Assembly (NCBI RefSeq): GCF_900604355.1
Contig: NZ_UWOE01000001.1
Coordinates: 2,852,001 to 2,916,000 of the forward strand
From: Luxibacter massiliensis
Lineage (GTDB): Bacteria > Bacillota > Clostridia > Lachnospirales > Lachnospiraceae
Reading direction: 5' to 3'
Length of the DNA: 64,000 nt
Of this stretch, positions 52,526 through 62,159 are shown in pieces. The position numbers and the translations under genes were made by a program. The first letter of the stretch is position 1. Every line of letters starts with the position of its first letter. The notes under the pieces were generated by a model. It was not told the origin of the DNA and searched no databases. It worked only from the letters and a program-made list of their open reading frames with translations.

Positions 52526-54328
52526 ATGAAAAAAGAAAAAAAGAGTGACCTGGCGACGCTGCTTGGCTATGCAGGTAGCCACAAAGGCCTGACCTTCCTG
52601 GGGTTAACCTTGTCGGCCTTGTCCATGCTGCTGAGTATGGCGCCCTACATCTGCATCTGGCTGGCAGCCAGAGATCTCATCGCTGTGGCACCCGACTGGA
52701 TCCAGGCACAGAATGTTGCCCGCTACGGCTGGCTGGCCTTCGCCTTTGCGGTAGGCGGCATTGTAATTTACTTTGCCGGTCTCATGTGTACCCATTTGGC
52801 AGCCTTCCGTACGGCGTCCAACATTCGCAAACAGGGCGTTGCCCATGTGATGAAGGCTCCGCTTGGTTTTTTTGATTCCAATGCTTCCGGACTCATCCGT
52901 GGCCGGCTGGACGCAGCGGCGGCCGATACCGAGACGCTGCTTGCCCACAACCTGGCGGATATTGTCGGCACTGTCGTTCTGTTTCTAACTATGCTGGTAC
53001 TGATGTTCGTCTTTGACTGGCGGATGGGAGCCGCCTGCCTGCTGGCAGCAGTTATCTCGGTAATCGCCATGTTCTCCATGATGGGCGGCAAAAACGTGCA
53101 GCTGATGGCGGAATACCAAGCTGCCCAGGATCGTATGACTAAAGCAGGCACCGAATATGTCCGGGGCATTCCCGTAGTGAAAATCTTCCAGCAGACAGTC
53201 TATTCTTTTAAAGCCTTTCAAGAGGCCATCGAGGAATACAGCAGCAAGGCAGAGTATTATCAGGCAGATGTGTGCCGGGCGCCTCAGTCCGTCAACCTAA
53301 CCTTTACGGAAGGTGCTTTTGTATTTCTGGTTCCAGTAGCGCTGTTTTTGGCGCCTGGCGCCCTGGAAAACGGCAACTTTGCCGGCTTTGTCACCAACTT
53401 TGCTTTTTATGCGGTATTTTCGGCCATTATCTCCACAGCGCTGGCCAAGATTATGTTCGCCGCCTCCGGTATGATGCTGGCAGGCACCGCCTTAGGCCGC
53501 ATCAACCAGGTGATGGACGCTCCCACCCTGCAGGCCCCTGCACATCCGAAAACACCTCATGGCAATAAGGTGGAATTTAAGGATGTGAGCTTTACCTATG
53601 ACGGCGCACAAACACCTGCCCTCTCCCATGTCACTTTCGCGGCAGAACCGGGGCAGACCGTAGCGCTGGTAGGCCCCTCCGGCGGCGGAAAGACAACGGC
53701 AGCCAGCCTGATACCCCGATTCTGGGACGCGACTTCCGGTACAGTAGAAGTCGGCGGTGTAGATGTAACCCAGATGGATCCCCACGTGCTGATGGATCAG
53801 GTGGCTTTTGTGTTCCAGAATAACCGCCTGTTCAAAGCATCTATTTTGGAAAACGTGCGGGCTGCACGGCCCAATGCCACACGGGAGCAGGTACTCGCAG
53901 CACTCACGGCCGCCCAGTGCCAGGATATTCTCGATAAGCTGCCCAATGGGATTGACACCCAAATCGGTTCTGAGGGAACCTATCTTTCCGGCGGCGAGCA
54001 GCAGCGCATTGCCCTGGCCCGCGCCATTTTAAAGGACGCTCCCATCGTAGTGCTGGATGAAGCAACAGCCTTCGCCGATCCAGAGAATGAAGTGCTGATT
54101 CAGAAAGCCTTTTCCACGCTGACGAAAGGGCGCACCGTCATCATGATTGCCCACCGCCTGTCCACCGTGGTGGGTGCAGATAAGATCATTGTTCTGGAGG
54201 AAGGGCACATCGCCGAACAGGGCACCCATGCCGAACTTACCTCAGCAAGCGGTCTGTATGCCCGGATGTGGACTGATTATAACCGGGCAGTCCAATGGAA
54301 AATAACCAGTGAAAAGGAGGCAGAGTAA
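52526..54328 (+). CDS. ABC exporter-type half transporter, pair 1 first subunit
   Basis: 600 residues: an N-terminal six-helix membrane domain (about 1-320), then an ATPase with Walker A GPSGGGKTTAA, signature LSGGEQQRIALARA and Walker B IVVLDEATAFADPE. The layout and start sequence resemble the IrtA/YbtP-like branch, which includes exporter-fold importers of siderophores, so import cannot be excluded. AAGGAGG precedes the ATG. Base composition is clearly more GC-rich than the flanking genes, suggesting different origin. It works with the next gene as a heterodimer. Confidence 0.9.
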   Translation: MKKEKKSDLATLLGYAGSHKGLTFLGLTLSALSMLLSMAPYICIWLAARDLIAVAPDWIQAQNVARYGWLAFAFAVGGIVIYFAGLMCTHLAAFRTASNIRKQGVAHVMKAPLGFFDSNASGLIRGRLDAAAADTETLLAHNLADIVGTVVLFLTMLVLMFVFDWRMGAACLLAAVISVIAMFSMMGGKNVQLMAEYQAAQDRMTKAGTEYVRGIPVVKIFQQTVYSFKAFQEAIEEYSSKAEYYQADVCRAPQSVNLTFTEGAFVFLVPVALFLAPGALENGNFAGFVTNFAFYAVFSAIISTALAKIMFAASGMMLAGTALGRINQVMDAPTLQAPAHPKTPHGNKVEFKDVSFTYDGAQTPALSHVTFAAEPGQTVALVGPSGGGKTTAASLIPRFWDATSGTVEVGGVDVTQMDPHVLMDQVAFVFQNNRLFKASILENVRAARPNATREQVLAALTAAQCQDILDKLPNGIDTQIGSEGTYLSGGEQQRIALARAILKDAPIVVLDEATAFADPENEVLIQKAFSTLTKGRTVIMIAHRLSTVVGADKIIVLEEGHIAEQGTHAELTSASGLYARMWTDYNRAVQWKITSEKEAE

Positions 54329-56071
54329 ATGTTCAGTAAAAAGTTTCAGCGCAAATACGCCCTAACCGACCAGGGTATTCGCAATACCAAAAAAGGCGCT
54401 TTCTGGACGGTCATCGTCAATCTGGTTGTCATGGGCGGCATCAGCGTCCTGTATCTGATGATGTCCGGCTTTATGGGAACCCTGATAGACAAAGAAGAAC
54501 TGCCCGGTGCGGCAGTTCTGATCGGTCTGGTACTCCTATTTGTCATCCTGTCCTTGGTGACCCATTTGCAGCAATACAAAGCTACCTACGGACTAGTATA
54601 TAACGAGGTCAAAGCCACCCGCCTCAGCCTTGCAGAACGGCTGCGCAAGCTGCCCTTGGGTTACTTTGGCAAACGGGATCTTGCAGATTTGACCGAAACC
54701 GTCATGGGAGATGTCAACCGCATGGAGCACGTCTGGTCCCATGTTCTGGGATATCTGTACGGTTCCTATATCTCTACAGCAATCATTGCCCTCTGCCTGC
54801 TCATCTACGACTGGCGGCTGGCTATCGCCTGCCTATGGGGTGTACCAGTGGCTTTTGGACTGTTGTTCGGCAGCCGTAAAATCACCAGCCGCAGCGCTGA
54901 ACAAACCAAAAAAGCGTCTGTGGTCGTCTCGGACGGAATTCAGGAAGCTCTGGAAAATGTCCGTGAAATCCGCGCCACTAACCAGGAGGAACGCTATCTC
55001 AATGGACTGAACCAAAAAATTGACGAACACGAAAGGATTATGATCCGGGGTGAGCTGGGCACAGGCCTTTTCGTCAACGCCGCCAGCGTGATCATGCGCC
55101 TGGGTGTAGCCACCACAATCCTTGAGGGAGCCAATCTCATCCTCTCCGGCCGCATCGACTTTATGCTGCTGTTTCTGTTCCTGTTAGTTATTACCCGGGT
55201 CTATGCGCCCTTTGACCAGAGTCTGGCACTTATTGCGGAGATGTTTGTCTCCCAGGTATCAGCAGACCGTATGATGGAGATTTACAACACCCCCACCGCA
55301 GAAGGAGCTGCGAAATTTAAGCCCAACGGGCATGACATCGTATTCGACCATGTGGGTTTTGCTTACGATGAGAAGGACGTCCTCCGCGATGTGAGCTTTA
55401 CCGCCAAGGAGGGGGAAATCACAGCGCTGGTCGGTCCCTCCGGCTCTGGCAAAAGTACCTGCGCCCGCCTGGCTGCCAGGTTGTGGGATGTCTCCAGAGG
55501 CTCCATCAAAGTAGGCGGCGTGGATATTTCAACCATAGACCCAGAGGTATTGCTTACGGATTATTCTATGGTGTTTCAGGATGTAGTGCTCTTTGACGAT
55601 ACAGTCATGGAAAATATCCGTCTGGGCAAGCGGGGCGCCACAGACGACCAGGTACTGGCTGCAGCCAAAGCCGCCAACTGTGACGAATTTGTCCGCAAGC
55701 TTCCCAAAGGCTACAATACTCCCATCGGAGAAAATGGCGCCAAACTCTCCGGTGGGGAGCGGCAGCGGATTTCCATTGCCAGGGCTCTTTTAAAGGATGC
55801 GCCCATTGTGCTGCTGGACGAGGCCACCGCCAGCCTGGATGTGGAAAACGAAACTAAGGTGCAGGGGGCGCTCTCCCGCCTGCTGGCAGGCAAGACAGTT
55901 CTCGTCATCGCCCACCGGATGCGCACTGTGGAAGCAGCCGATAAGATTGTCGTCCTGGCCGACGGGCAGGTGGCGGAAGAAGGATCTCCGTCCGTGCTGA
56001 TAGCCAGGGACGGACTCTACCGCCGCATGGTAAAACTGCAGCAGCAAAGTTCCCAGTGGCACATCGAATAA
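54329..56071 (+). CDS. ABC exporter-type half transporter, pair 1 second subunit
   Basis: 580 residues, starting at the base after the stop of the previous gene. Six-helix domain, then Walker A GPSGSGKSTCA, signature LSGGERQRISIARA and Walker B IVLLDEATASLDVE. The second site is more canonical (SLD) than the first subunit (AFAD), the usual asymmetry in heterodimeric ABC transporters. GC-rich like its partner. A strong bidirectional terminator follows, separating it from the convergent pair 2. Confidence 0.9.
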   Translation: MFSKKFQRKYALTDQGIRNTKKGAFWTVIVNLVVMGGISVLYLMMSGFMGTLIDKEELPGAAVLIGLVLLFVILSLVTHLQQYKATYGLVYNEVKATRLSLAERLRKLPLGYFGKRDLADLTETVMGDVNRMEHVWSHVLGYLYGSYISTAIIALCLLIYDWRLAIACLWGVPVAFGLLFGSRKITSRSAEQTKKASVVVSDGIQEALENVREIRATNQEERYLNGLNQKIDEHERIMIRGELGTGLFVNAASVIMRLGVATTILEGANLILSGRIDFMLLFLFLLVITRVYAPFDQSLALIAEMFVSQVSADRMMEIYNTPTAEGAAKFKPNGHDIVFDHVGFAYDEKDVLRDVSFTAKEGEITALVGPSGSGKSTCARLAARLWDVSRGSIKVGGVDISTIDPEVLLTDYSMVFQDVVLFDDTVMENIRLGKRGATDDQVLAAAKAANCDEFVRKLPKGYNTPIGENGAKLSGGERQRISIARALLKDAPIVLLDEATASLDVENETKVQGALSRLLAGKTVLVIAHRMRTVEAADKIVVLADGQVAEEGSPSVLIARDGLYRRMVKLQQQSSQWHIE

Positions 56072-56087
56072 GTGATAACCAAAAAAC

Positions 56088-56125
56088 GGCCTGAGAGGGA
56101 GTCATAACCCTCTCAGGCTGTTTTT
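56088..56125. terminator. Bidirectional terminator between the two ABC pairs
   Basis: CCTGAGAGGG (56090-56099) pairs with CCCTCTCAGG (56108-56117), with T tract on the right and A tract on the left, so it serves both convergent transcripts. Confidence 0.85.
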
Positions 56126-56258
56126 CTGCGGACAACGGATGAAACCCGCTTCTTCCCCATAGAGGAAGCGCCCTATTCCCTGGTTTTCTTACGCAATATC
56201 AAAATCACCTTCAGATCCCCAGAAGCATGAAATTTCATCGCAGCCTCCTTTGCAGGAG

Positions 56259-57995
56259 TCACACAACCCATCCAAGGCTCTCCTTCTGTATGTGGAACAA
56301 CTTGTGATACAGACCGTTCTTCTTCATCAGCTCCTCATGTGTTCCGTGCTCTGCCAGCCTGCCATTATCAAGGACAAGGATCTGGTCAGCATCCACAATA
56401 GTACGAAGCCGGTGGGCAATCACGATAACCGTCTTGCCTTCTACCAGTTTGGCAATGGCCTTCTGCACCAGGACCTCATTCTCCGGGTCGAGAGAGGCGG
56501 TTGCCTCATCTAGCAGAATAATGGGGGCATTTTTCAGCAGGGCGCGGGCGATGGAAATACGCTGACGCTCGCCGCCGGAAAGTGTGCTGCCATTTTCACC
56601 CAGAACGGTTTGATACCCGTCCGGCATCTCACGGACAAATTCATGGCAATAGGACGCTTTCGCCGCGGCCATCACCTCTTCATCTGTTGCATTTGGATTG
56701 CCCAGCCGGATATTGTTCATCACTGTATCATTGAACAGGGTCACATCCTGAAATACAAAGGACATATAGGACATTAGGCTTTCCGGCTCCATACTCCCCA
56801 CGTCCCTGCCGCCCACGGTAATCTTACCCTGCCGAACATCCCAAAAGCGGGCAACCAGTTTGGAAAGTGTGCTTTTGCCCGAGCCTGACGGGCCGACCAG
56901 GGCAGTCACGCTCCCCTGAGGGATTTTACAGGAAACATCTTTGATAACATCTTCCTGATTATAGGCAAAGGTCACATGGGACAATTCAATATTGCAGTTT
57001 GGAACTGTTTTTTCTTCACCGCCCATGGCAGGGGTGGTGAGCAGGGTGCGCATACGGCTTGTGACCACATTCAAATTCAGCAGCGAGGACAGATTAGCCA
57101 AAATTGCCAAAATAGGTCCATAAATCCGTGTAACCATCAGCAGGAACATAAGCAGAGGAAGAAGCTCAATCTGCCCGTCCGTCAAAAGGATGGCTCCAAC
57201 AAAGATCGTAATACCAATACCTGCCTGCAAAATCATACTGGCACTGGACATAAACACACCGACAGCCATTTCTACTTTGATGGCGATTTTCTTCATAGTT
57301 AATAGAGCTTTGTCCAATGCGTGGAAACGAGGGCCAGATAACCCGCAGGACTTGATGATCTTCATCCCCTCCAGATATTCCTGTACCTGATCGGAGGCAG
57401 CCAGTTTGGCGTCAACCTGCTTTTCAAACAGCTTCCTCTGGTGGTTTCGGCTCACCCAAATAATGAGGAACGCAGCCGGAACCGTGACGAATACACACAA
57501 AGCAAGCCGCCAATCGAAAAAGGAAAGTAGGACGCAGGTAAGAGTTACGGTAATGCCGTTTGCAATCAGGGGAGGGACCGTGCTGCTGAGCAGGGACTCC
57601 ATGCTGCTGCAATCCGCCATCATATTTGTGGTCAGTTCGGAAAGATCCTTTGTGTTAAAGAAGTTCATGGGAAGTTTCCGGAGATGTTCGGCAATCCGCA
57701 CACGGGTCGTGTTCGACTCCTTGTAAGAAGCAATATAAGTTTTACGGTAATCATTTTTAGCGGCCAGAAATACTAAGATGGCCGAAACGATGCCTGCACC
57801 CCACAGCATCCAAATGTGGTTCCAATGAATCGGGCCGCCGTTTATAAAGGGCGTCAGGATCTCGCTGAAGATCATTACGGTCACACAGAAGGGAAGAAGC
57901 ATAGAGAGGTTCGTCAATGTGCAGGCGAAGATTGCTTGTTTCAGGTCTGCATAACCCTTGTCTGATAAAAATAAAGTTTTTTGCAATCTGCTCAT
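56259..57995 (-). CDS. ABC exporter-type half transporter, pair 2 second subunit
   Basis: 578 residues. Membrane domain then ATPase with Walker A GPSGSGKSTLS, signature LSGGERQRISIARA and Walker B IILLDEATASLDPE. The start at 57995 (MSRLQKTLFLS) is preferred over a longer frame overlapping the upstream gene. It is the partner of the gene ending 2 bp upstream and closely resembles the second subunit of pair 1 in layout. Confidence 0.9.
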   Translation of the reverse strand: MSRLQKTLFLSDKGYADLKQAIFACTLTNLSMLLPFCVTVMIFSEILTPFINGGPIHWNHIWMLWGAGIVSAILVFLAAKNDYRKTYIASYKESNTTRVRIAEHLRKLPMNFFNTKDLSELTTNMMADCSSMESLLSSTVPPLIANGITVTLTCVLLSFFDWRLALCVFVTVPAAFLIIWVSRNHQRKLFEKQVDAKLAASDQVQEYLEGMKIIKSCGLSGPRFHALDKALLTMKKIAIKVEMAVGVFMSSASMILQAGIGITIFVGAILLTDGQIELLPLLMFLLMVTRIYGPILAILANLSSLLNLNVVTSRMRTLLTTPAMGGEEKTVPNCNIELSHVTFAYNQEDVIKDVSCKIPQGSVTALVGPSGSGKSTLSKLVARFWDVRQGKITVGGRDVGSMEPESLMSYMSFVFQDVTLFNDTVMNNIRLGNPNATDEEVMAAAKASYCHEFVREMPDGYQTVLGENGSTLSGGERQRISIARALLKNAPIILLDEATASLDPENEVLVQKAIAKLVEGKTVIVIAHRLRTIVDADQILVLDNGRLAEHGTHEELMKKNGLYHKLFHIQKESLGWVV

Positions 57996-57997
57996 AA

Positions 57998-59806
57998 TTA
58001 CACCGCCTTTCCGCTGATTTTCCAGCCAATCGCTTCTGTATAATGGTTCCACATCTGCGCATACCGTCCGCCTGCGGCCACCAGCTCATCATGTTTCCCT
58101 TCCTCAATCAAATGGCCTTTTTCCATAACGATGATCTTGTCCACATTGCGGATCGTAGAGAGGCGGTGCGCAATGATGATAACCGTTTTACCCTGCATCA
58201 GCTTTTCAAAGGCTTTCTGGATCAGGTATTCGTTCTCCGGGTCACTGAACGCTGTTGCCTCGTCAAGCACGATGATAGGCGAGTCTTTGATGATGGCCCG
58301 CGCAATGGCGATACGCTGGCGCTCGCCACCTGAAAGATGGACGCCCTTAGAACCCACTACTGTATGATACCCCTCGGGAAGTTTAGAAATAAACTCATGG
58401 CATTGTGCGGCTTTCGCCGCTGCAATCACCTGTTCCTCACTGGCACTAGGATTGCCCATGCAGATATTATCCAGAATGCTCTGTTTGAACAGGAAAATAT
58501 CCTGGAATACAAAGCTGACGTGGCGCATCAGGCCACCCTCTGACATATCGCGCACATCTACGCCGCCGATGGTAATGCTGCCGGAGGACACATCCCAAAA
58601 ACGGGAAATCAGATTGGCAATGGTGCTCTTGCCGCCGCCGGATGGGCCGACGATAGCCGTGACCTGTCCCTGCTTCGCCGCGAAAGATACATCTTCAAGC
58701 GCCTTCTCGGAGGTATCCCCGGTGTAGGAGAAGCTGACGTCTTTGAAAATGACATCATTACCCGCAGGCTTCTTAGGGTGATCGGTTTCCGTCAATTCAG
58801 GGATATTCAGTATCTCATCCATCCGGGCCACATTCCCATCAATCTGCATAAACGACTCAGAGATATACATAATTTTATTCAGTACGCCGGAAATAGCGGG
58901 CACAAAGAGCAGATAGAAAATAAAGGTCATTGCAAACCCCGCAAAATCATCGGTTCTGGAGCCGATCAGGATACCGGCAGGGACGAGGATCAGGTAAACA
59001 TTGTTAATAATCGTAGTAAAAGCGGGCATACAGTTCTGCCAACCCAGGGAGAATTTCAGGACCCATTCTGTATAGCCGGTGATTGCCTCCTTGAGTTTTT
59101 TGAAAGAAAATGCAGTCTGGTTGAACGCCTTTACCACTGACATTCCCCGAACATACTCCACAGAAGCATTATTCATTTCCTCCAGTGCCTTTTGATACCT
59201 GCCCATGTTCTCTTTCATTTCGCCGCTGCCGAAGCCGATAAACTCTGCGGCAAAGGCCAGAATGATGCCGGCCAGAGAAAGGAGGCCAAACCGCCAGTCA
59301 ACGGCCAGCAGAATAATGGCCATGGCGATAGGCGCTGTAATGGACGCGACAAAATCTGGGAACTGATGCGCAATAAACCCTTCCACACTTTCGATGTTCT
59401 CATCCATAATCTTGCGCAGGCGGCCGCTGCCAATCGTTAGATGATACCCCAACGGGATTTTAGTGATATGGTCTGCAAAGAGAACCTTCAGTTCGTACAG
59501 TGTCCCAAACGCAGCCATATGAGAGCTGAAAATAGCCAGAAAATACAGCAGAATATTTGCCAAAATCCCCGCCAGCGCCAGCCAGCCGTAATTCATTACC
59601 ATATCCAACTGATCAAGGTTCGGGTAGACACCTATAATCGAGCGGATCATAAAATAAACCGCTATGTATGGGATGAACGACGCAATGGCCGCCAGTGACG
59701 AAAGAACCGCAGCCAAAAATACAAGGCCCTTTCTGTCAGAGGCTAATTCCATGCACCGTGCCAAACCCGTCTTTGGTTTCGCCTGTTTCGGCCTTTCGTT
59801 TGACAT
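57998..59806 (-). CDS. ABC exporter-type half transporter, pair 2 first subunit
   Basis: 602 residues. Walker A GPSGGGKSTIA, signature LSGGERQRIAIARA and Walker B IIVLDEATAFSDPE, with the same AFxDPE feature as the first subunit of pair 1. So the two operons have the same gene order and probably derive from a common pair. AAGGAGG lies before the ATG. An AraC-family gene lies upstream in the same direction, and the 18-bp operator shared with pair 1 lies in the gap. Confidence 0.9.
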   Translation of the reverse strand: MSNERPKQAKPKTGLARCMELASDRKGLVFLAAVLSSLAAIASFIPYIAVYFMIRSIIGVYPNLDQLDMVMNYGWLALAGILANILLYFLAIFSSHMAAFGTLYELKVLFADHITKIPLGYHLTIGSGRLRKIMDENIESVEGFIAHQFPDFVASITAPIAMAIILLAVDWRFGLLSLAGIILAFAAEFIGFGSGEMKENMGRYQKALEEMNNASVEYVRGMSVVKAFNQTAFSFKKLKEAITGYTEWVLKFSLGWQNCMPAFTTIINNVYLILVPAGILIGSRTDDFAGFAMTFIFYLLFVPAISGVLNKIMYISESFMQIDGNVARMDEILNIPELTETDHPKKPAGNDVIFKDVSFSYTGDTSEKALEDVSFAAKQGQVTAIVGPSGGGKSTIANLISRFWDVSSGSITIGGVDVRDMSEGGLMRHVSFVFQDIFLFKQSILDNICMGNPSASEEQVIAAAKAAQCHEFISKLPEGYHTVVGSKGVHLSGGERQRIAIARAIIKDSPIIVLDEATAFSDPENEYLIQKAFEKLMQGKTVIIIAHRLSTIRNVDKIIVMEKGHLIEEGKHDELVAAGGRYAQMWNHYTEAIGWKISGKAV

Positions 59807-59830
59807 ATCATAAATCCTCCTTAAATAAAA

Positions 59831-59860
59831 TGGCGAGGTTAGAAATCACTAACCTCACCA
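59831..59860 (-). promoter_or_regulatory. Operator upstream of ABC pair 2 (extended palindrome)
   Basis: GGTTAGAAATCACTAACC (59837-59854) lies within an extended inverted repeat TGGCGAGGTTAG-N6-CTAACCTCACCA (12-bp arms, one mismatch), 31 bp upstream of the ABC start. It matches the site of pair 1 at 16 of 18 positions. Confidence 0.7.
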
Positions 59861-59933
59861 TTCATTTTAGCAATCCCCGGAAATGTCTGCTACTCCAAAT
59901 CTCCGCATACAGGCCAAAAATAGCCCGTTCATA

Positions 59934-60884
59934 CTATCTATTTTTTCGGTAATCTTTGGGCAGCATCCCATAGACAGAATGAAATGCTCTGGCAAACTTG
60001 CTTGCATTGCTATATCCCAGCTCCAATGCAATGTCCCCAATCTTCATCTTATTTTCCGAAAGCCACTGGGCGGCCAAATTCATTTTGTATTTTTTTAAAT
60101 GTGCATACGGGGTATCCCCATAAATATGAGAAAATACAAGATGGAAAACTGACATGTTCAGATGTGATTCTTTTGCCAACTGCTCTACAGATACCTTTTC
60201 ATCCAGATGAGAAACAAGATACTCCCGTATAGCCTTTGTAGCCTGTATCTGCTTCTTATCAAAATATTTTAAGTCGCACCCATTTACTTGCGTCAACTGA
60301 TCCATGTGATAGAGCAGCTCGATAGCCTTTATTTTAAAATAGCCGATTGGCTCCCTTCCATCGGCGGCATATAATTCTGAAAATAGATACCGTAATTGCG
60401 GTGGGGTATAGCTGACATACCACCGTGTCTCCAGGCCCAGCGTTGTCCCTATCCTGTCAAGGTCAATGGGGATCATCTGCATCAACTGGCGTGTTGCCTC
60501 CGACAATGCCTGCCGGTCTATGACAAGGCTGACACCATAATACTTCCTCAAAGGAAAAGAAAAGGAAATTGGCAAATGCTCCGTTGCCGCGACGCTAAAA
60601 TAGTCCTCCGGCAAATACGATACAGTATGATTGGCAAATTCGCATTCATAGCGTCCCGTCTGGCAATGCGTGATCTGGATAATATCTGGATTAAACTTCT
60701 GGGTTTTCATAGACCCGTCTGTTTCAAAGTCCAGGAAACAAAGCTGGATCCCCTCAAATAAATTATAGTTTTTCACGATGCCCCGGCCATTACAGCCATA
60801 GTCTACAACCACACAGTCATCGCTCTGGGCAAGCACTTTGGCCTGTATGCCATACCATTCTTGATTAAAATTTACTCTTCCCAT
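59934..60884 (-). CDS. AraC-family regulator adjacent to ABC pair 2
   Basis: 316 residues from the ATG at 60884 (GGGGG 6 nt upstream). The C-terminal double helix-turn-helix (SVEQLAKESHLNMSVFHLVF and IGDIALELGYSNASKFARAF) is clear. The N-terminal domain (with HCQTGRYECEF) resembles the PchR/YbtA branch that senses siderophores or related ligands, but this is tentative. Position next to an exporter-fold ABC pair fits regulation of metal or peptide transport. Confidence 0.9.
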   Translation of the reverse strand: MGRVNFNQEWYGIQAKVLAQSDDCVVVDYGCNGRGIVKNYNLFEGIQLCFLDFETDGSMKTQKFNPDIIQITHCQTGRYECEFANHTVSYLPEDYFSVAATEHLPISFSFPLRKYYGVSLVIDRQALSEATRQLMQMIPIDLDRIGTTLGLETRWYVSYTPPQLRYLFSELYAADGREPIGYFKIKAIELLYHMDQLTQVNGCDLKYFDKKQIQATKAIREYLVSHLDEKVSVEQLAKESHLNMSVFHLVFSHIYGDTPYAHLKKYKMNLAAQWLSENKMKIGDIALELGYSNASKFARAFHSVYGMLPKDYRKNR

Positions 60885-60994
60885 TGTCATCCCCCAGATG
60901 GTTAGTTTAAACTTACTCCCGTTATGATAACATATAAATATATACGATTCAAGAAAAGACCCATTTCTCATTTTCAAAAGGGTCATTAGTTATA

Positions 60995-61153
60995 TTGACT
61001 TTGGGAGCAGAAAGACATATAGAAACATTGTCATTGGAATATTGGGAAACCAAACACACCTGTCAGGCTCCAAAAGGATGCATCCCCAGCAACCGAGAGA
61101 TAACCGCCGCCTTTGGGCACACCCACTATATGGCTGATGCCTGTGTCCAGTAA
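60995..61153 (+). pseudogene. Possible gene remnant
   Basis: A stop-free frame of about 50 codons ending at TAA (61151-61153) reads LGAERHIETLSLEYWETKHT, then CQAPKGCIPSNREITAAFGH, then THYMADACVQ. Its composition looks protein-like, yet it has no ATG start or ribosome-binding site. It may be the C-terminal remnant of a deleted gene. No family is recognised. Confidence 0.3.
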
Positions 61154-61209
61154 CATCCTGGAACTTTTTACATATTATAAAATAGAATAATCTGAAAGGA
61201 ACTAATTAT

Positions 61210-61974
61210 ATGCCTTATTCAATCATGTTAGATGCAGGGCACGGCGGCCGTGACCCAGGAGCAGTGTATAACGGCCGCCAGGAGAAGGATGATGCCCTGC
61301 GCCTTACGCTGGCCGTTGGGGAAATCCTTCAAAATAATGGTATCGATGTACTGTACACAAGAACTACCGATATCTACCAAACCCCTTATGAAAAAGCGAT
61401 GGAGGCAAATAACGCAGGAGTTGATTTCTTTATATCTATACACAGGAATTCATTCCCCACAGATAATGTTGTATCCGGGGTCGAAACACTTGTATATAAC
61501 AAATCTGGAATTAAGCTGCAGATGGCTGAAAATATCAATGAACAGCTGGAGGCCGTAGGTTTCGTCAATCTCGGAGTTAAAGAACGCCCCAACCTGGTCG
61601 TGCTCAAGCGCACAAAAATGCCAGCTGTACTGGTCGAAGCCGGTTTTATCAACTCCAATACAGACAACCAGCTTTTTGATAATAATTTTGATGACATTGC
61701 CCAGGCTATAGCCTCCGGGATACTAGACACATTAGAGATGGACCATATCATTGACCCGCCTGGGTATAGAGTCCAGGTAGGCGCCTTTAGGAACCCTACT
61801 TATGCAAACCGGCTCCTCAATGAACTATTAGAGCAGGATTTCCCGGCATCAGTAGTAGATTCTGATGGCTTTTTCAGAGTGCAGGTAGGAAATTACAATA
61901 CTCTGGATGATGCCACAGCCATGGAACAGCGGCTAAAACGTGCCGGTTATTCCACTGTGCTTGTAAACCGTTGA
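61210..61974 (+). CDS. N-acetylmuramoyl-L-alanine amidase with C-terminal SPOR domain
   Basis: 254 residues. Amidase_3 fold with zinc ligands in LDAGHGGRDPG (His), the Glu in ALRLTLAVGE-type helix region, SIHRNS (His) and the catalytic Glu in VEAGFINS. The C-terminal about 70 residues (YRVQVGAFRNPTYANRLLNE onward) are a SPOR domain that binds denuded glycan strands. There is no obvious signal peptide, as in CwlC-like mother-cell lysis enzymes of spore formers; a role in sporulation or septum cleavage is inferred. Confidence 0.93.
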   Translation: MPYSIMLDAGHGGRDPGAVYNGRQEKDDALRLTLAVGEILQNNGIDVLYTRTTDIYQTPYEKAMEANNAGVDFFISIHRNSFPTDNVVSGVETLVYNKSGIKLQMAENINEQLEAVGFVNLGVKERPNLVVLKRTKMPAVLVEAGFINSNTDNQLFDNNFDDIAQAIASGILDTLEMDHIIDPPGYRVQVGAFRNPTYANRLLNELLEQDFPASVVDSDGFFRVQVGNYNTLDDATAMEQRLKRAGYSTVLVNR

Positions 61975-62052
61975 TTTCTGCATTCCCTGTACACCTTTTG
62001 TATTCCCATTGGCGGACAGGGTTATAATCATTAAAAACCAAGGCCTTATCAT

Positions 62053-62098
62053 ATTCTGCAGATTTTTTATATAAAAACTCTGCAGAATTTTGATTTTT
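62053..62098 (+). terminator. Terminator after the amidase gene
   Basis: ATTCTGCAGA (62053-62062) pairs with TCTGCAGAAT (62079-62088), followed by TTTGATTTTT. Confidence 0.8.
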
Positions 62099-62159
62099 CT
62101 GACATTTGTGGTAAACTGGATATCATAGCTATGTCCAAGAGGTAAACGGAGGAAAATTA

